64,000 bases of DNA from Hyalella azteca (GCF_000764305.2 NW_025944533.1:806001-870000), one strand, 5' to 3'. Numbered from the stretch's first letter, positions 1-13,962 are shown. Translations and numbers: made by a program. Notes: generated by a model from the letters alone, not told the origin.

Positions 1-2154
1 ATGATTTTACTTCAAGATATTATTGTACATGTTGCATCAGTACATAAGGTTTGTAATGAAGTACAAAAGTGGTGAGGTATCACTTCATTACACATTTCGG
101 TATCAACGAACCAATAACTAGTTAAGCGTCGAGGTAGCATCACGGTATTGTGTATCTTGAATCAATTGCAAAATATCGTGATACCAAGCCGTGCATCTAC
201 TCAGGTTATATATAATTTTTTGTTTAAAATGTAATAGTTCAGGTTAATTTCACTTCAAATATTTCTAGAAAATTTTTGACCTGCTTTCCATCTCTTTATA
301 TAGCTCAATGTGTTCAACATTGACTATGCTCACCATTATATTTTTCAGGTTGCCTATTTATTTAATAACACCTCGAAAGTAAACATCAGGATATTTTGCT
401 ATAGCAAGAAATATCAGCTGAATTTTTCCAGACCTGGTCATTTTCATTGGTCGCGCAATTTTTTACTCATCATGTAATTGATGGTTTGATTTCATACGAA
501 TTTCGCCCTCGACATTTGAAAACCTTCCTCACTTTCAGTTTTCTTGCACGGCCTTCTCTATACAAGACCGCGCGTTCACGTAACCTTCTACGTTCGCCAT
601 AATTCTGTTTAAGATGCAAAAATATGGATGAAAATAAATGAAAACAAAATTTTTAGCTTAATATTTGGTGGGCAAGCTCGGTATTACAATAATTTCGCAA
701 TTCAAGGAAATTTCTTACATTTAACGAGCGGTAAAGGAACGAAAACGTTGCTTGTTCCTATCGAAGACAGATTTCGTGGTGAACGCTTCCTCATTTAAGT
801 AGCGAACGACCGGTTCTGAAATTGGCGCAATAAAATAGGAATGAATCGCGGATAACTACCACCAGCAGGATAAATAATTGGCATTATGAAGGTCTCCTTA
901 TTTTGCGTGCTTGTCTGCCGAAACACTGGTCGATGCTCTTATTATGTTCGCATAGCGGATGATATGGAATTTATTCTGTGCATGAGACTTGTAGCGAATT
1001 TGCTCGATGTTTGGATGAGCTGTACATGTATGATTTTGAGTTATTCATAACGGGAAGACATTTTTTTATGGCTTAGAGTGTATGAACTAAAATTGCTGTA
1101 AAAAGTTTGAACTTTAGAATTTACATGGTTGTCGTTGCATGTTCATAAAATGAAGGCAGAAATTGTTGCATCATTGAATATTTTTGAGCTGAATTGGCAT
1201 ACGGCAGTGCACATTTTTCGTTCATTCTTTATTAATGTGAATAATAATAAGATTAATACCACACGTTTAAAAATTTAAATTAATAAAATAGCATTATTTC
1301 AAAACTATCTACCAAACTCTTATTATATGAATAGAGTTCTTGACACAAACAACACAATATATTCAACAATGTTCAACTTAACACGAGCAAGAGAAATATT
1401 CAACTCGTGTTCGGCAAGATTTCATCAAGAAGAGAAATGGACCTCAATGGCCTGTTGTTGCGGAAGCTTCATGAAGCCCAGAAAGCACGTATTCGAATAA
1501 TTACTTTCTTCCGTTAAATGAGGAAAGTGCTCGGAGTTCAACGAATCTTTGTAGTTTCTACTTCCGTACGAATAACATTTAAATATAATACAGAAACTAT
1601 GCAAACTATTTGAAACTATTTTTGCTAGGAAGGAACTTTTCAAGCAGAAAATTTTTTTTAATGAATTGGACGCAGAATTTAGTAATTTTTTTATCGATTT
1701 ACATCACAATTCAACATGCCTGAGCTAAAAAAATTCTCCCAATTCGTATCAATCTAACTCGCATTAATTCACATTTGTACTCTTGAAACGCGAACTTCAC
1801 TTGATTAACCACTGAGTATAACCTTTAAAATAAAGTCAAAAACGAACATTTTTTGACAGATTTAAAAAAGGTAAGATAATTGAGAAAATTCCAATTAGAT
1901 CCCTACAGAATATAATACAGTGAAATTTTCAACCGATTTCAAACGGTTTTATGTGATTCCAAAAAACGGATCTTAAATGCAAATTAATTAAATGTCAATA
2001 CCAGTTTTTTTCATTCTGATAGCATTCAATATTCACCTTATACCTTATTCCGTTGATAAATAAGACACTTTAAACTCATTTTAGTCTCACCCAAAATATC
2101 AAACAATAAAATTAGAAGCATTCCATTTAAAATAACCAGACCAGTCCATAACAG

Positions 2155-2345
2155 GACTTTCTGCCGCTGCGCGTATTTAAAGGGCCAAGCGTGTGAAGCG
2201 TAAAAGTGATGTCAATTAGCGCGGCATCACGTCCACTCGCGCCCGTCTATTTAAGTTGTCTCGTAACTAACTCTTAGGCCACTGCAGGTATAACGGCTCT
2301 GAACGGCTCTAATCCTGCCGCTCGATCTCGGTGCTATAGAGCCCC
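2155..2345. promoter_or_regulatory. GC- and CpG-rich island in the Abd-B intron
   Basis: A roughly 190-bp patch rich in CG dinucleotides stands in otherwise AT-rich intron. It contains two TATTTAA-like sequences (near 2175 and 2250), a doubled AACGGCTCT motif near 2290-2310 and homeodomain-type AATTAG cores. No coding frame is convincing. Such islands in Hox introns are typical positions for enhancers or secondary promoters; the assignment is inference from composition only. Confidence 0.25.
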
Positions 2346-4273
2346 GTTACCCGAAAACTTTATTTCTTCCATGCTTTTCATCCAAAAAAATGCGAGAAAT
2401 AGTATAAAACGATGTATTAACTTCAGAATTTCTTTTGAATGTCTAGGCAAGGCTAAGAAGCGTATTAGTTTATAAGTAAATTCGCTGCAATGAGCATGAA
2501 ATCCAGTGATAAATAAATAATAACAGAGCACCAACGCCTATTTTTATGCGTCATTGTGATGGTTGTATAATCGATGAACGCCCGATGATATGCCGGACAT
2601 AATGTATCAAGCGTTTGAAAATACTGACATTTCGTTGCATCTTCGATTTATTTGAATTCAGTAGCGAAATTCTGCACTTTGAAACATATGAAACATTAGA
2701 ATCCACTCAATTAGTGGTTAGCTATCGGTTAAGAAAATGCCCAACCCATTTTTTCTTATTTCCAAAATCGAATTAGGAAGCTACCTGGATTATTAAAAAT
2801 ACTTGGGAACATGATTATATTGCTTTTTTGATTATTTCACAACTTAATATCGTTGAAATTTACACAATCAAAATGCTACACATTTTTAATCACGATATGA
2901 ATGCTTTTGTGGTTGTTGCAGGCAGCTCATTAACACGTTTTAAATTTGAAAATTATCATCTATTACCGCAGCTAATATTCAGTATTATCTTATTCGTTTT
3001 TTAAAATACTTTTAGATATCCCACAATTATGGATCACTATTTAGAGCGCTCATAGATCAATGAATACACCAAAATTCAGTCAATTATTTAATCTTGTTTA
3101 AAATATTCATATTGGCATTTTTTCAGATTGTTTCGAATGTTAATTCAATGGAATATTGACTAGCTGCACTAGTGACACCAGTCTTCATTTTAACAGTTAA
3201 TTCTCTCATGCCTCTGCCTTTTTTCAAATTTAATATCAAAGAGTTCATTTTTGACTTCATTTTTAGCATTTAAGTTCTAGAACTGATCAATTCTGCATCT
3301 GAATGCAACTAAATTTGTATCTTCATATCATGTTGCCTGAAATTTTTTTGAATAACGTATGACTTCTTCACGTCATTCCATAAAAAATCTCATTCATTAA
3401 GATTCACATTCACACAAAAACTCTTTCGTTGCGTCCCCACTTTACCACATGTAAAAATTTGTACTAATTTCAAACTTTTAACTGTCAACCTTTTTTACCA
3501 TTCAAGTTAATATGCTTTTTTTCACATGGTGATGGTTTGGGGCAATCATTAAATCGCTGGCAAGTGTGTGAGGCGATATATATAGTGTAAGGCTATTGCT
3601 ATATGTATGAGTGTGGTCAGGACAGCGATTGCGCGTTAGTCCGCTCACCTTAACGATTATTGCCTCTTCATTATTATTGTTATTGCCTCGTTAGCGCTCC
3701 TCCGGGTTCATAATATCCCATCATTTTCCCCGCAGGTTTTCTCAGTCAATCCTGCTTCGTCAATTGAGTTCCATTGAATAATTCTGTGGTTCAGCTCCAC
3801 TCGTTTTTATAAGATCGTAGAAGTCGTAGAGATTTTCATTCGTTGGACAAATACAGGTTTACGTATGTAGATCACAGCATGGATATTATATTATAATGCT
3901 ACAATTTTTTCCGTCGTTTATTGTACTTTAAGTGATATTTTTTCTTGGAAACCGCAGAAGCGCTTCGCTCGAGCGAATATGAACTACTAGAATATTTCAT
4001 GCCAGCATTTGAAGGGAATGAATGCGAAAATCAAAAATCGAAATATTCATTGTACATTGATGGATTTATGAGCACTACATTTATTTAAAGAAATTATGGC
4101 AACAGAGATGATTTTTGTTATTCAACAGCTCATATATATCTCGTTAAGCCTGATAAGTGGTAATTTCAATCAGCTGTCCAAATCGTTTTTATTCTTACTG
4201 ATCATGTACAAAGAATTTTCCGTTACTAATCTGATCCTTAATTACTCGTTCCTCATATTAATATATTTATTTA

Positions 4274-4759
4274 TCATGTTATTCGCCGATATATAATAAG
4301 GTAATCCCCACTATTCAGTCCACGAAGAAGCCAAACCCACTTGAGTAAACAACATATTGTTGATGAGTACTTCTTCATGAACACATGAATAAGATGAATA
4401 CACCTCCTTGTCTCTTTGCCAGTCAAATATCCAGACTTCTCGCAAGAAAAACTCTCGGGTGCTCCTGCACACAAAAAGTATATTTTCCTTCTGAGAAACC
4501 CCCTCGCATTCTGAAATAAAAAAATACGTTGAAAAGACTCACGGCGACGACAGAGAGTTCGATCACAAACCGCTGTAGGGAAGCCAAAGCTTTGGCATGG
4601 CGCCAGAAGCAACGTCTGAATCTCTCGTAAACTAGCCGGCAAGAAACCAGTGCGACTGCCACCGCTCACCAAAATCACTTTCAAATGCCGAAAATTTTGA
4701 GAATCTCGCAAAGAATCCTTGGCTCGTCTGCAGAATTTAGCGATGCTACCGAACACCAA
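4274..4759 (-). other. Unexplained 161-codon open frame in the Abd-B intron
   Basis: This frame has no stop for 161 codons on the Abd-B strand but lacks an ATG near its start; the first codon is TTG. Two sub-blocks inside it have exon-like borders: 58 nt after a TTCTGCAG acceptor (about 4676-4733) ending at a GTGAGC donor, and 30 nt (about 4549-4578) between CCCTACAG and GTGAGT. The translation is arginine- and leucine-rich and is not recognised. It may be chance, or alternative internal exon material of the Abd-B transcription unit. There is no visible promoter or start. Confidence 0.12.
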
Positions 4760-7433
4760 GTGAAAGAATTTTCTAATTTCGAAAATGCATCAAGTTTGGA
4801 TGTCTTGTCGTACCTTGATGTTTTTTACCGGTATAGATTCAATGTACAGCAAATATCACGCAGTCAAAATTCATAAAATAATAAAAACATGCTATATGAG
4901 CATAGAATAAAATGAGCATTATAATAGACATCGGACAGTTCGAAAAATAATAACGAGAAAAAATATAGATTTACGAATAAAATATATTAAGCAGCGTGAG
5001 TGCAACCAGATAATTTTGATAAGATCCTGACAGGTATTGAAATTAAAATTTTCAATGCATAATTAAAAGACATCAATATATTACGATTACTAAGTTGTAC
5101 ACTGGAGGCACCGCAGTACCTTGTTATATACGAGCTATAGTAACACACGCTCGTAAATCATTGAAGAGAGCAGCGTGTTATTCATATCAATTTATCTGAA
5201 ACGCTTCCGCTGCTTATGTTGGAGTAATTGCTAATTTGTAGCCGGACACGGTTTGTTTTTTTGCACTAAGCGTTTTAATAAGCTGTCTTAGAGATAAGCT
5301 GATCATAAAGACTTGGTGTTTATTGGTAGCGGGTGACACTTTAGCCTGCGCGAAGTACGAGAACTCCTCTTGCGAGTATGAAGGCAGGGAATTAACATCG
5401 ACCAAGTTTCACGGAATAAATAAGCAATAAAATATAAATTAGCATCTCACGGCTCATTAATTTGGAGCAACTCCGCTAATTGATCAATACCAGTTTACAG
5501 AATGAAGTGAATTGTTAAATTTGATTAATTTAATTATAACTTTGAATTTTCGTTAACAATTTATACTTTAATTTGCGATTTTTGGTTTGAATTTCTTGAC
5601 TGAACAAAAATCCAATGATTTAAAATTATGAAATATGTACTGAATAAAATAGGTGATTTGAAAGTAATACTTTATCTTGTACATTAATTCAAACGATTCA
5701 ATAAAGCAGCTTGTTAAAGTAAAATCGAATAAAAATATTTCACAAATAAAGAACAATCTATTGATCGCGTATTCGGATTTTTGAGGCAATGTACCATTTT
5801 TTCAGCCTTGTTGCGGAGGCTCAAAGGTTCTGAAAGGTTCTAAGGGTTCGCTTATCGGCACAGCAAGATTTTCCCTTTTTTTGGCTCCCTATTTTCCTTT
5901 ATCTGCTTTTGCTAGAGGGTCATCCCACCGAGTCTGATCAATAGAAAAAGCTCACAGTTTTTCTCCATGTTTGTATGGCCATCTTGTGTGTTGCTGGAAC
6001 CCTTTGGGAAGTTTTTTTTTATAAATTAACAAGATTATATATGACGCTACAGGGAATGAAGTTAGAAATAAAATTGTGTTTGCTCGTTCGAGATTTTCGG
6101 GAAAACTTACGCTTTATTTTTCATTTATAAAATTTCTTTTTTTTTTCAATCTATAACACAGCATTAACTTATTTTGCTCGGAACTGGAAGTATAAATTTT
6201 ACAGAGGCTAAAACCATTCCACCTAAAACTACGAATTTAATCATTAATTTTGCATATAAATTGGAATGATCATGAATTCAATTGACTTTTTAACAATCGA
6301 TTTCAATTAAATGATTTTTGTCCATATCAGTATATTTATAGAGTGAGGTTTTCTGAACAACTATAATGCAACAATTTCCTTCCCATCGTTACTCAAAATT
6401 GCAAATTGTTAGTTTCTCAAGTCATATATAAATATTTAACAAGAAATAAAAATTCTATGTAATATTTTTCTTCAAACAATTTTGATTTCTAATCGTTGGT
6501 AACGTTCAAATAATTCATAGGTTGGCCTCTACATAGCACAACATTATTCTATAGAGTTAAAACCATATCAGTGTTTGAAGGCACTATTAATTAACAATAA
6601 TAATTGTTAACAATTATAATAATAATAGCACATTCAAGCGCACGTGTTAACATTGCAGTCTTCACAATGCTCGTATCCACAATAGAAGTGAATTATTTAA
6701 ACAGAATGAAATAATGTAGCTTATTAACATGACCTTCCGATCGTCATAAAATCAAATCTACAACCAGCATATGTAGAAATTATTCGTTGTAGTAAATGAA
6801 TAACTCTGTTTTTATTTGATATCACATGATTACAGGAGTTGAATTAAAATATTTTGGCTTAATGCCGGCGACGATCAATCAAATATTCACTACTTTCTTT
6901 CAACAGAAAATTTTGAGGATTCATGGAGACTAACATATATAACTAAAAATGGAAATCATACGTCAATATATGTAAATTCATGTACGAGTTGATATTTGAT
7001 TTTAATTTCAGTAACAGTTTAATCATAATGATAATCTAGCTGTTGATAATGGATTGTTTTGCATTTTGATTTTTATAGTCGTCCATTTGAAAAATTGTTC
7101 AATGTTTGAAATAACTTGTTAACTATTAGATAAACCTTAAATTTTTATCATTAAACGCTAGTACGTTTATTTAAAAATGTCGCAAAAAAATCAGTTATCT
7201 CATCCATAGAAATTAGGAAAAAATTAAATCCATATATACCCACATAACTTGAACAAAAAACAAATTTGGGTTAGCCGGTACCGTTAGATTTCATAAAATA
7301 AGATTATATTGTATCATGGTAGGTTTAATTCACACGAATTAGAGGATATTAGTTTGAGAGTATATATATTATATTATATCATGTTCATATTATGATTGAG
7401 AGGAACTGAAGGATAATGGTTTTATCACATTAC

Positions 7434-7472
7434 CTCCATATGGCACTGCTAGTGGATGCCGTTGGCCGTATA
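7434..7472 (-). CDS. Candidate 39-nt in-frame microexon of Abd-B
   Basis: On the minus strand a 39-nt GC-rich block is preceded by a pyrimidine-containing acceptor ending TCTTGCAG and followed by a donor GGAG|GTAATG. Only two frames are open. One takes two bases from the left to complete a codon, encodes YGQRHPLAVPYG and ends after one base of the next codon, so the exon is phase 1-1 and a multiple of three. The Abd-B exon at 13963-14689 also ends in phase 1, so this block could be included or skipped without shifting the frame. Ubx is known to use in-frame microexons between its N-terminal and homeobox exons; a similar device in this Abd-B is inference. The donor is imperfect at position +5, and short AG...GT blocks arise by chance in a 14-kb intron. 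Confidence 0.3.
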
Positions 7473-7772
7473 CTGCAAGATCAAAGTCAAGTAATCAATT
7501 GCCGGAACACGCAAGAGGCAATTTATATATAATCATAACAAGATTATCGGGAAAACTATTTTTTGATACGATTTACGCATCATAATAATAAAAACTGATC
7601 ATTATTAACACTTCATCATAATTATTTGTAAAGTAATTTATTACTGGGGAATATGTCCAAGTAATTTTTTCAATAAGAATTCTAAATCTCAATACATGGT
7701 TAAACGGAAAGGCACTATATGAACGAAATTTTATATCCAGGTTTTATCCAGGCACGAAAAGCATCATGGATA

Positions 7773-7787
7773 CGCGCCCCCCTCTAC
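7773..7787 (-). promoter_or_regulatory. Weak CTCF-like GC-rich motif
   Basis: The minus strand reads GTAGAGGGGGGCGCG, which resembles the insulator protein CTCF core (AGRKGGCRS) with one extra G. CTCF sites are common boundary elements in arthropod bithorax regions. A single imperfect match has low predictive value. Confidence 0.15.
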
Positions 7788-9294
7788 AGACACTATATAT
7801 TAGTTCAAACACACGAAATTTGACATATGTATATATACATAAGATTAATTCAAGATCGTCGACTTCATTAGACGAAGTTAATTAGAAGAATCCCCAACGT
7901 AAAATCTAAAATTTTAATTATGCGTCTAGACATTAATTACGTATTTTCAATATACACTTGAGCTTCAATTATTCAAATTTTTAATTAGCACCAATCTCAA
8001 TGAACTCAAATCAAACGACAGATAATTTTTTGTTCAGTATTCAACAAAAAGAAATCGTCCTTGAGCTCTTGGCTGCGAGGAGATCTATATAGTAAACCCT
8101 TCCAAGATCTTACTCTATTTGGAACAGACTACGCAAAACCACAGCTTGTGAAAAAAATGTCCCAGGATAATGAATTCGCAGTCGTGCTTTTGCTACAAAA
8201 AAATTTCCAGAAGAAAGCTCGGGACCTGTTCCGGGCAAAGAAAAAACTCTTTCCCTTCCTTGTGGCAAAAAAAATTAGAGAAAATTGTCTTATAAAAATT
8301 GGCATGACAACCAACACTTGAAAAATGAAATGCTCCAGTAGGAAGTAAGATTTAAATCTTATTTTTATTTACATTATGCTTTCCGAAAATCATATTTTGT
8401 ATATGTCCCAAAAAATTATATATACAAAAATATAAAAGGTCATGTGGTATCATTAAAGAACTTTTTTCATGTTAATTTATGTATCAGATAAATTTATTAA
8501 ATATTATAAGCATGAAGTTAGATCTGCAGTTAGTCATGCCAAGCATCAAGCAAACATGTTATGAGTAAATTATGCATATTAATATTTTATACAAGTGTAT
8601 GTGTATGGCTCATTGACAACTGAACAATTGAAATTGAACCAATGATACTGAAGAATTTATGCGGTATTAATACATGTAAAAATTTGTTTGTAGAAAAAAG
8701 TTCATTTAAGAAAAAAACTAGAGCCTAATAAATGCATTTATAACTTTTACCGAATTTATTGTTGAAATAATTCGGTTTCGAATTATATGTGTGGATCGCC
8801 ATTAATTAAGATAATTGTTAGTATCTTCCTCCTATATAAATTTTGGGTGAAATACATCATAGCAAAGTAATATAGCCAGATCCATGAATTTTTTTTCTAA
8901 TTTTTTCTAACGTTCGATTTCGTCGTAAGCCGCACGTTAAGCAAATATGGCTTATGAAAAATAATACATAATATAAATATTAATTAAAAAATATTTCAAA
9001 TAAAAAATTATTAAATTGTGAAGTTGTATCTATTTTCTACTCAAATATATTCTCTGTTCCAAACTCTCTTTTATATTCAAATTTCCGTACATCTGTCATT
9101 TAATTCAGGCTTACGTTAATATCCTTCTCTACTATAAATTATTCAATAAAATCATTTCTCACATAGACTTCAACAAGAATAAATACAAAGAACGGTCTTG
9201 GTGCTTCACTTTCTATTTTTGAAATTATTTAAAATTAATTAAAAACTGTGTTTTTTTCACTGGAATATCTAACATTTCCGTGATTATCGCCAGT

Positions 9295-9480
9295 TTAGAA
9301 CGGAAGCGCCGCCGTTGGTCGCAGTGCCCAACGCAACGTAAATGAACAACGCTCTGGTGGCGTGTTGTTGTGAACGAAGTCTTGTGTGCTAGACGAAGCA
9401 CTCAAAACCGCTGAGCGATTTGTGTCAGATATTATCGGTCAGCATGCGTCCACGTCGGGCTTATTGCTAGGTGAGACTCG
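9295..9480. promoter_or_regulatory. GC-rich island in the Abd-B intron
   Basis: This patch of CpG-containing sequence (for example GAAGCGCCGCCGTTGG near 9303) contrasts sharply with the surrounding A/T runs. On the plus strand it ends close to a donor-like CTAG|GTGAGA near 9470. No frame is convincingly coding. It could be an enhancer, a Polycomb-response or insulator element, or the first exon of an antisense non-coding RNA; the sequence alone cannot separate these. Confidence 0.25.
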
Positions 9481-12400
9481 TGAACGCATGGATGGCATAT
9501 CAGAAAAAACTGTTGCCAAAGCCGTGGCAAGGAGCGAGATGTGATCAAACTAGAGCGCAAATGCATGTGTGGATGTATATAGAGCTGTTTGTGTTCTGTG
9601 TGACCTAGATACTCTGTGTGAATCAAGAGATGCAGCCTGTTTTTCGCAGTATAAGCTGCGAAATCATCTGTATAAATGAATTGTTTATGGATTGTTTGAA
9701 ATCGTGAAAATGCACATGCTTCCCAGCAGCAGACGTCCGACTGAGAGAAACTAATTCCCTCTGATACTAAACATGTCGTAAATTAGTAAATAATAATTAA
9801 AACTCGAAAATTCAAGATATTGTTCAACCTATTCACCTTTCAGAAATTCTAGCACAAGCATCAGATCTAAGTAACCCATGGCTGCAGGGCTACATATATA
9901 AGAGTTAACACTACACTTGCCGTCTGAGGCTTTTCCATTCGAAACTAATGACATTGTCCGTCCTAAAATCAGCTAAAATACTCAACAATCATCATATTAA
10001 TAGTAATCATAATTAAAATTATGAGGGCAATTTGTATGTTTACTTGAATTACAAGCACAAGAGGGGGAATGACAATAATTATAATTGTCAGCTATAATAT
10101 ATATGTTAAATAATTATTTTATTATGCTTGGTTGCATTTTTATTATTTTATGGATAGTTCTCTAAGAGTAAAAGTAAGTCCCTGGGGGTGCGATGTTTCT
10201 TACGTTTATGTTGTTTTAGTTAGTGCTTGAAATAAATTATTATTATTAATTAAAGTAATTACTTATATTGTAAAAATACTTTGTTTTTATTATAACTTAT
10301 TATTATTAGCCAGATACATAGGGATTACATAAAACATAATGAATTATATAAGGTCTTTTGCACAAATAATGCATTGATTTTATTAGCTTATTTTGCACCG
10401 GTGAATTCCTATTATTATTAATTAACTAGCGTTAAAAAATATGATGCTAAGATAATATGTTTTATCTTTACAAATTATATAAAGTCGCAATTATAGCATT
10501 CAGGTTAGCATGCAATGCGTATCATATATTAAATTATTATGTAGTGAAGTGGAGAAAACTTAATGTTTAACTTACACCAGTGAAAAGCCTAAGAATAAGA
10601 AGGGGCACAAAGTTTGTGAACTTTCAACTGGAATTCTTCAAATCTGCTTGAATAGCTTAGCTATTTTCAAATTCAACAAGTATATATACGCACAAATTTA
10701 TTTCCTTAATTCCTAATATCCTTAAATTTCTCCGATAATAATTGGTGAAATTATTACCAATTCTTGGCAACAATGTAAAATAAAATATATATTAAACAAT
10801 AAATAGGGCACTTGGGCCTCTCAAAATAACATGAATGCTGTAATATATTCGCTTATTTTCATCCTCATGTGATACTTTTTATATGAAATTGCACGAAATA
10901 ACAAAAAAGTTTCGATAGAAAATTTCTCACCTTGATAAATATAACATGATATTTCTTGAAAGAAATACGGAGGCAAAACGACTGAATTTATTTAGAATGC
11001 CTGCTTTAGCTTACGGCCAAAGAAAGGAAATATTTATTGAGAATTTGTAAGTTCTTTCATTTTGGAATTAAGTTCAAATTTGACCTCTGCATCTGCTTGA
11101 TCATGTGATCACATTCTGTGTGATTACGACCCGAGAATCGCAAGTCATTGAATGAAATTTAATAAATTATACGAAATGTGTGAAAGATATATACGATATT
11201 TTTCGAAAAACTTTTACCACAATCGGACGCTAAGCTATTATCAATTATCTTGTTTGCTCTTCTTTGTTTATTATTATCAATTATCTATTGCTCGTCAAAC
11301 CTAGACCATGCACGTGTGTCAGATTTACAAAAGAAATATCCCTATAACAAGAGCAGATGTTTCTGGCTCCGAAATTTCACTAAAAAAACAGTAAAATGAG
11401 AATTTTTCTTTGAATATGTAAAATGCCTGCGGTTACAAGAACATGCATGGGCTACTCCTATTATTTTCTCATATCAAAAGAAGTGATCATATCCAACATC
11501 ATGCGAAACATATGTTCATTGAAATGTACCGGGGAATCATGATTGAATTTCTCAGCACAAACCTCCGTGATTTACAATATATATTCTGAATAATACCGTT
11601 AGCTTCAACTCTTAATAAATATAGGTCAAATAAATAATATATCAGTAAATTTATATAAGTGCTTGCATATTCGATTTTAATGAACAATCCTTTAAAATCT
11701 GAGAATTGTGTGACGAGAATTGCAATACAATTCTAATTTAAAACTAATAAAATATTTTAATTAATTATTCATATGTTTCCAAAAAGCGGAAAAAATAAGT
11801 TAATTTGAAAGGGCAAATGAACTTCAATGTTCTCACCAAGATAAGAATGAGGATTTTTTTTGTATGATTGAATGGATCTAGAAATGCAAGCTGATTGCTT
11901 ACCATATATTTTTACATTTGCATTACATTCAGAATTTATATATTTATTCAAGATTATTGCAGTTATTTTGTTTTTTTTTAGGTTTAATTGAAGACCACAT
12001 TATGCTTTTTATTATAAATTTTCTCATTCGTTTTCTCAATGAGACAAACAGTGTTATTTGCTGGCTTTGGGAGATCGAAGAGATGGTACCAAAATATATT
12101 CATAGAAAAGGTTGATTTTTATTTGACTGAGAATTCTAATTTGTATATATTTATTTATATTAAACTGAGAGAATAGGCACGAAAATAAAGTAAATGAAAT
12201 TGAAAATTTAATATTCGTGATTCTTTATTAACTATATATCTCTAAATTTTAGTTATTTCTGTCTGAAAACTAAACTAAATGTCAAGTTTATTTATGCATG
12301 CAATGATACCTTATATTATATTTGGTAGCCAAAACCAAGATGAATTTATTTCTTTTAGTGCAGAAAATATTTATAATAAATAGATCTAGTTGACGAAATT

Positions 12401-12529
12401 AGATGACATAGCTGCAGCTGGCATATGTACTTTCCTCGAAGATAAATTGTAATTGATAATTTAAATAGAAGACTTCTTTAATGCTAATTTTTTTGAATTA
12501 ACAATGCAATTAGTACACTTGTTTTGCGT

Positions 12530-13150
12530 AGTAAATTAGTAGACCAGTTGTCTGGTTTCTGTTAGTTCAAATAGTAGACTTGCTTTATTTATTCAATAAG
12601 TAAAGTTGTAATTAAAATATTAGACTTGGTTATTAAGACCAAGTTTTTTTTTTAATTAGCAGGCCTGTTAATTCAGAAGGCAGACATCATTAATTAGTCT
12701 TTCAAATGGTAAACTTCAGTTGGGATCGATACAAATGGTTGACTAGTTGTATATATTCAATTGGTAGAGTTGTTCTATTTATTCAATTAGTGTACTTGTT
12801 AATTCAAATAATGGACTTGTTAATTCAATTGTTAGATCGATTTTATTTAGTCAATTTATATAGATTTATCAATTCAACTAGTAGACTTGGTTTTGGTTTT
12901 AGATTCAAATGGTAGACTAATTGTGTACATTACTTATTAAACATTACGATTCCAAGAAATACTCATATATTTAATTAGTAGACTAGCTACTTCGATAGGT
13001 ACATTTTTTATGTAGTCAGATCATTTAAGTATTTTTGTATGTACTTTTGATTACTTTAATGGTTGATTGGTTTTATATATTCAATTAGTAGACTTGCCCT
13101 ATGCATGTGATTGTAGACAGTTTTATTCAATTGGTAAATTCGTATTAAAT
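12530..13150. repeat. Degenerate AATTAGTAGACTTG-type repeat
   Basis: The motif TTCAATTAGTAGACTTG and variants recur irregularly, about every 30-60 bp, at least eight times (for example near 12570, 12785, 12805, 12875, 12975, 13085). The copies differ by substitutions and indels, so this is an old decayed minisatellite. An open frame within it (12706-12915) merely reflects the repetition. Confidence 0.6.
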
Positions 13151-13439
13151 AATTAGACCTATAAATAAATTATTCTAAGCACAATTGTAGTAATTATATG
13201 TATAAACTTTCCAGTCTTTAAATTTTAATTTGAATTGTTTAAAGTGGAAAAAGGGCCAAGCAATCAATTTATACAACAGGCTGAACCAAAATGCAAGACC
13301 ATGATACCATATTATTTATAATGCATGTATAAACTTTAGACTTGATAAAAAATTAAACTCGAAAACTATCTGTTAGATTTCGTTCTCAGTCATTCTGCGA
13401 AGTCGAACATCTGTCAAAATTTTTAATTGAGATTCTGAT

Positions 13440-13510
13440 ACGCAATTTTATGAAAATATATATTATTATTAAGGTATATATTATTATTAAGCTATATATT
13501 ATTAAGGTAT
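13440..13510. repeat. Short AT-rich tandem repeat (ATATATTATTATTAAGGT)
   Basis: About three tandem copies of an 18-20-bp unit, ATATATTATTATTAAGGT with variants, lie within the Abd-B intron 450 bp from the exon donor. It is simple low-complexity sequence. Confidence 0.7.
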
Positions 13511-13962
13511 CCCGATTTCAAGCCGTAATTATATTTTCCATAATAAAGAAATACTATTGCCTAGAGGCAAAGGTGATTTAGTTTACTTATATATCATTAT
13601 TGCTTTTCTTTTGGCATCAGCGAGTACAAGATCGTAAATAATATTAAATAACAAGATATTAATACTTGATTAACAGTCACAGTATTTCAGTAACAAATAT
13701 TTTAATTTTAAAGATATCATTTTATTAAATGAGTTGAATTCGCAGCAGTCGTTTGCATGCCGTTTCCAAGGTGACGTTGACAACACATGTCGACTGATAC
13801 AAGCTAAACCAATGAACCCAACCCGGTAGGTGAAAATTTTAAATTAATTCGAATGAAAAATTGAAAGTTGGAAATAAGTGTGATGATGTGTACTGAAATT
13901 GTTTAACAACAACAGGAAATTCCAGATTATCACTAATTAATATTCGATAAACTAAAACTCAC

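Larger units (their letters stand above)
1..13962 (-). other. First intron of Abd-B (left end of window)
   Basis: This stretch lies directly downstream, on the minus strand, of the Abd-B exon donor at 13961-13962, and no homeobox-coding sequence is visible in it, so the intron should run at least to base 1. It is very AT-rich with stops in all frames. What stands out inside it are GC-rich islands near 2155-2345 and 9295-9480, a 39-nt exon-like block at 7434-7472, an unexplained open frame at 4274-4759, and degenerate repeats at 12530-13150 and 13440-13510. Hox introns of this size normally carry enhancers and Polycomb-response elements, but I see no single diagnostic element here. That this is one uninterrupted intron is inference. 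Confidence 0.6.

Noticed and set aside
4549..4578. 30-nt exon-like block between CCCTACAG and GTGAGT as a second Abd-B microexon
   Set aside because: It is phase-compatible in one frame, but the block is very short, the last exon bases (GCC) fit the donor poorly, and overlapping alternative exon pairs exist in the same frame, so chance is likely.
1..13962. Hox-cluster microRNAs (iab-4/iab-8 and miR-10 type)
   Set aside because: I looked for the seed regions I remember and did not find a convincing match in a hairpin; a covariance or small-RNA search would be needed to exclude them.
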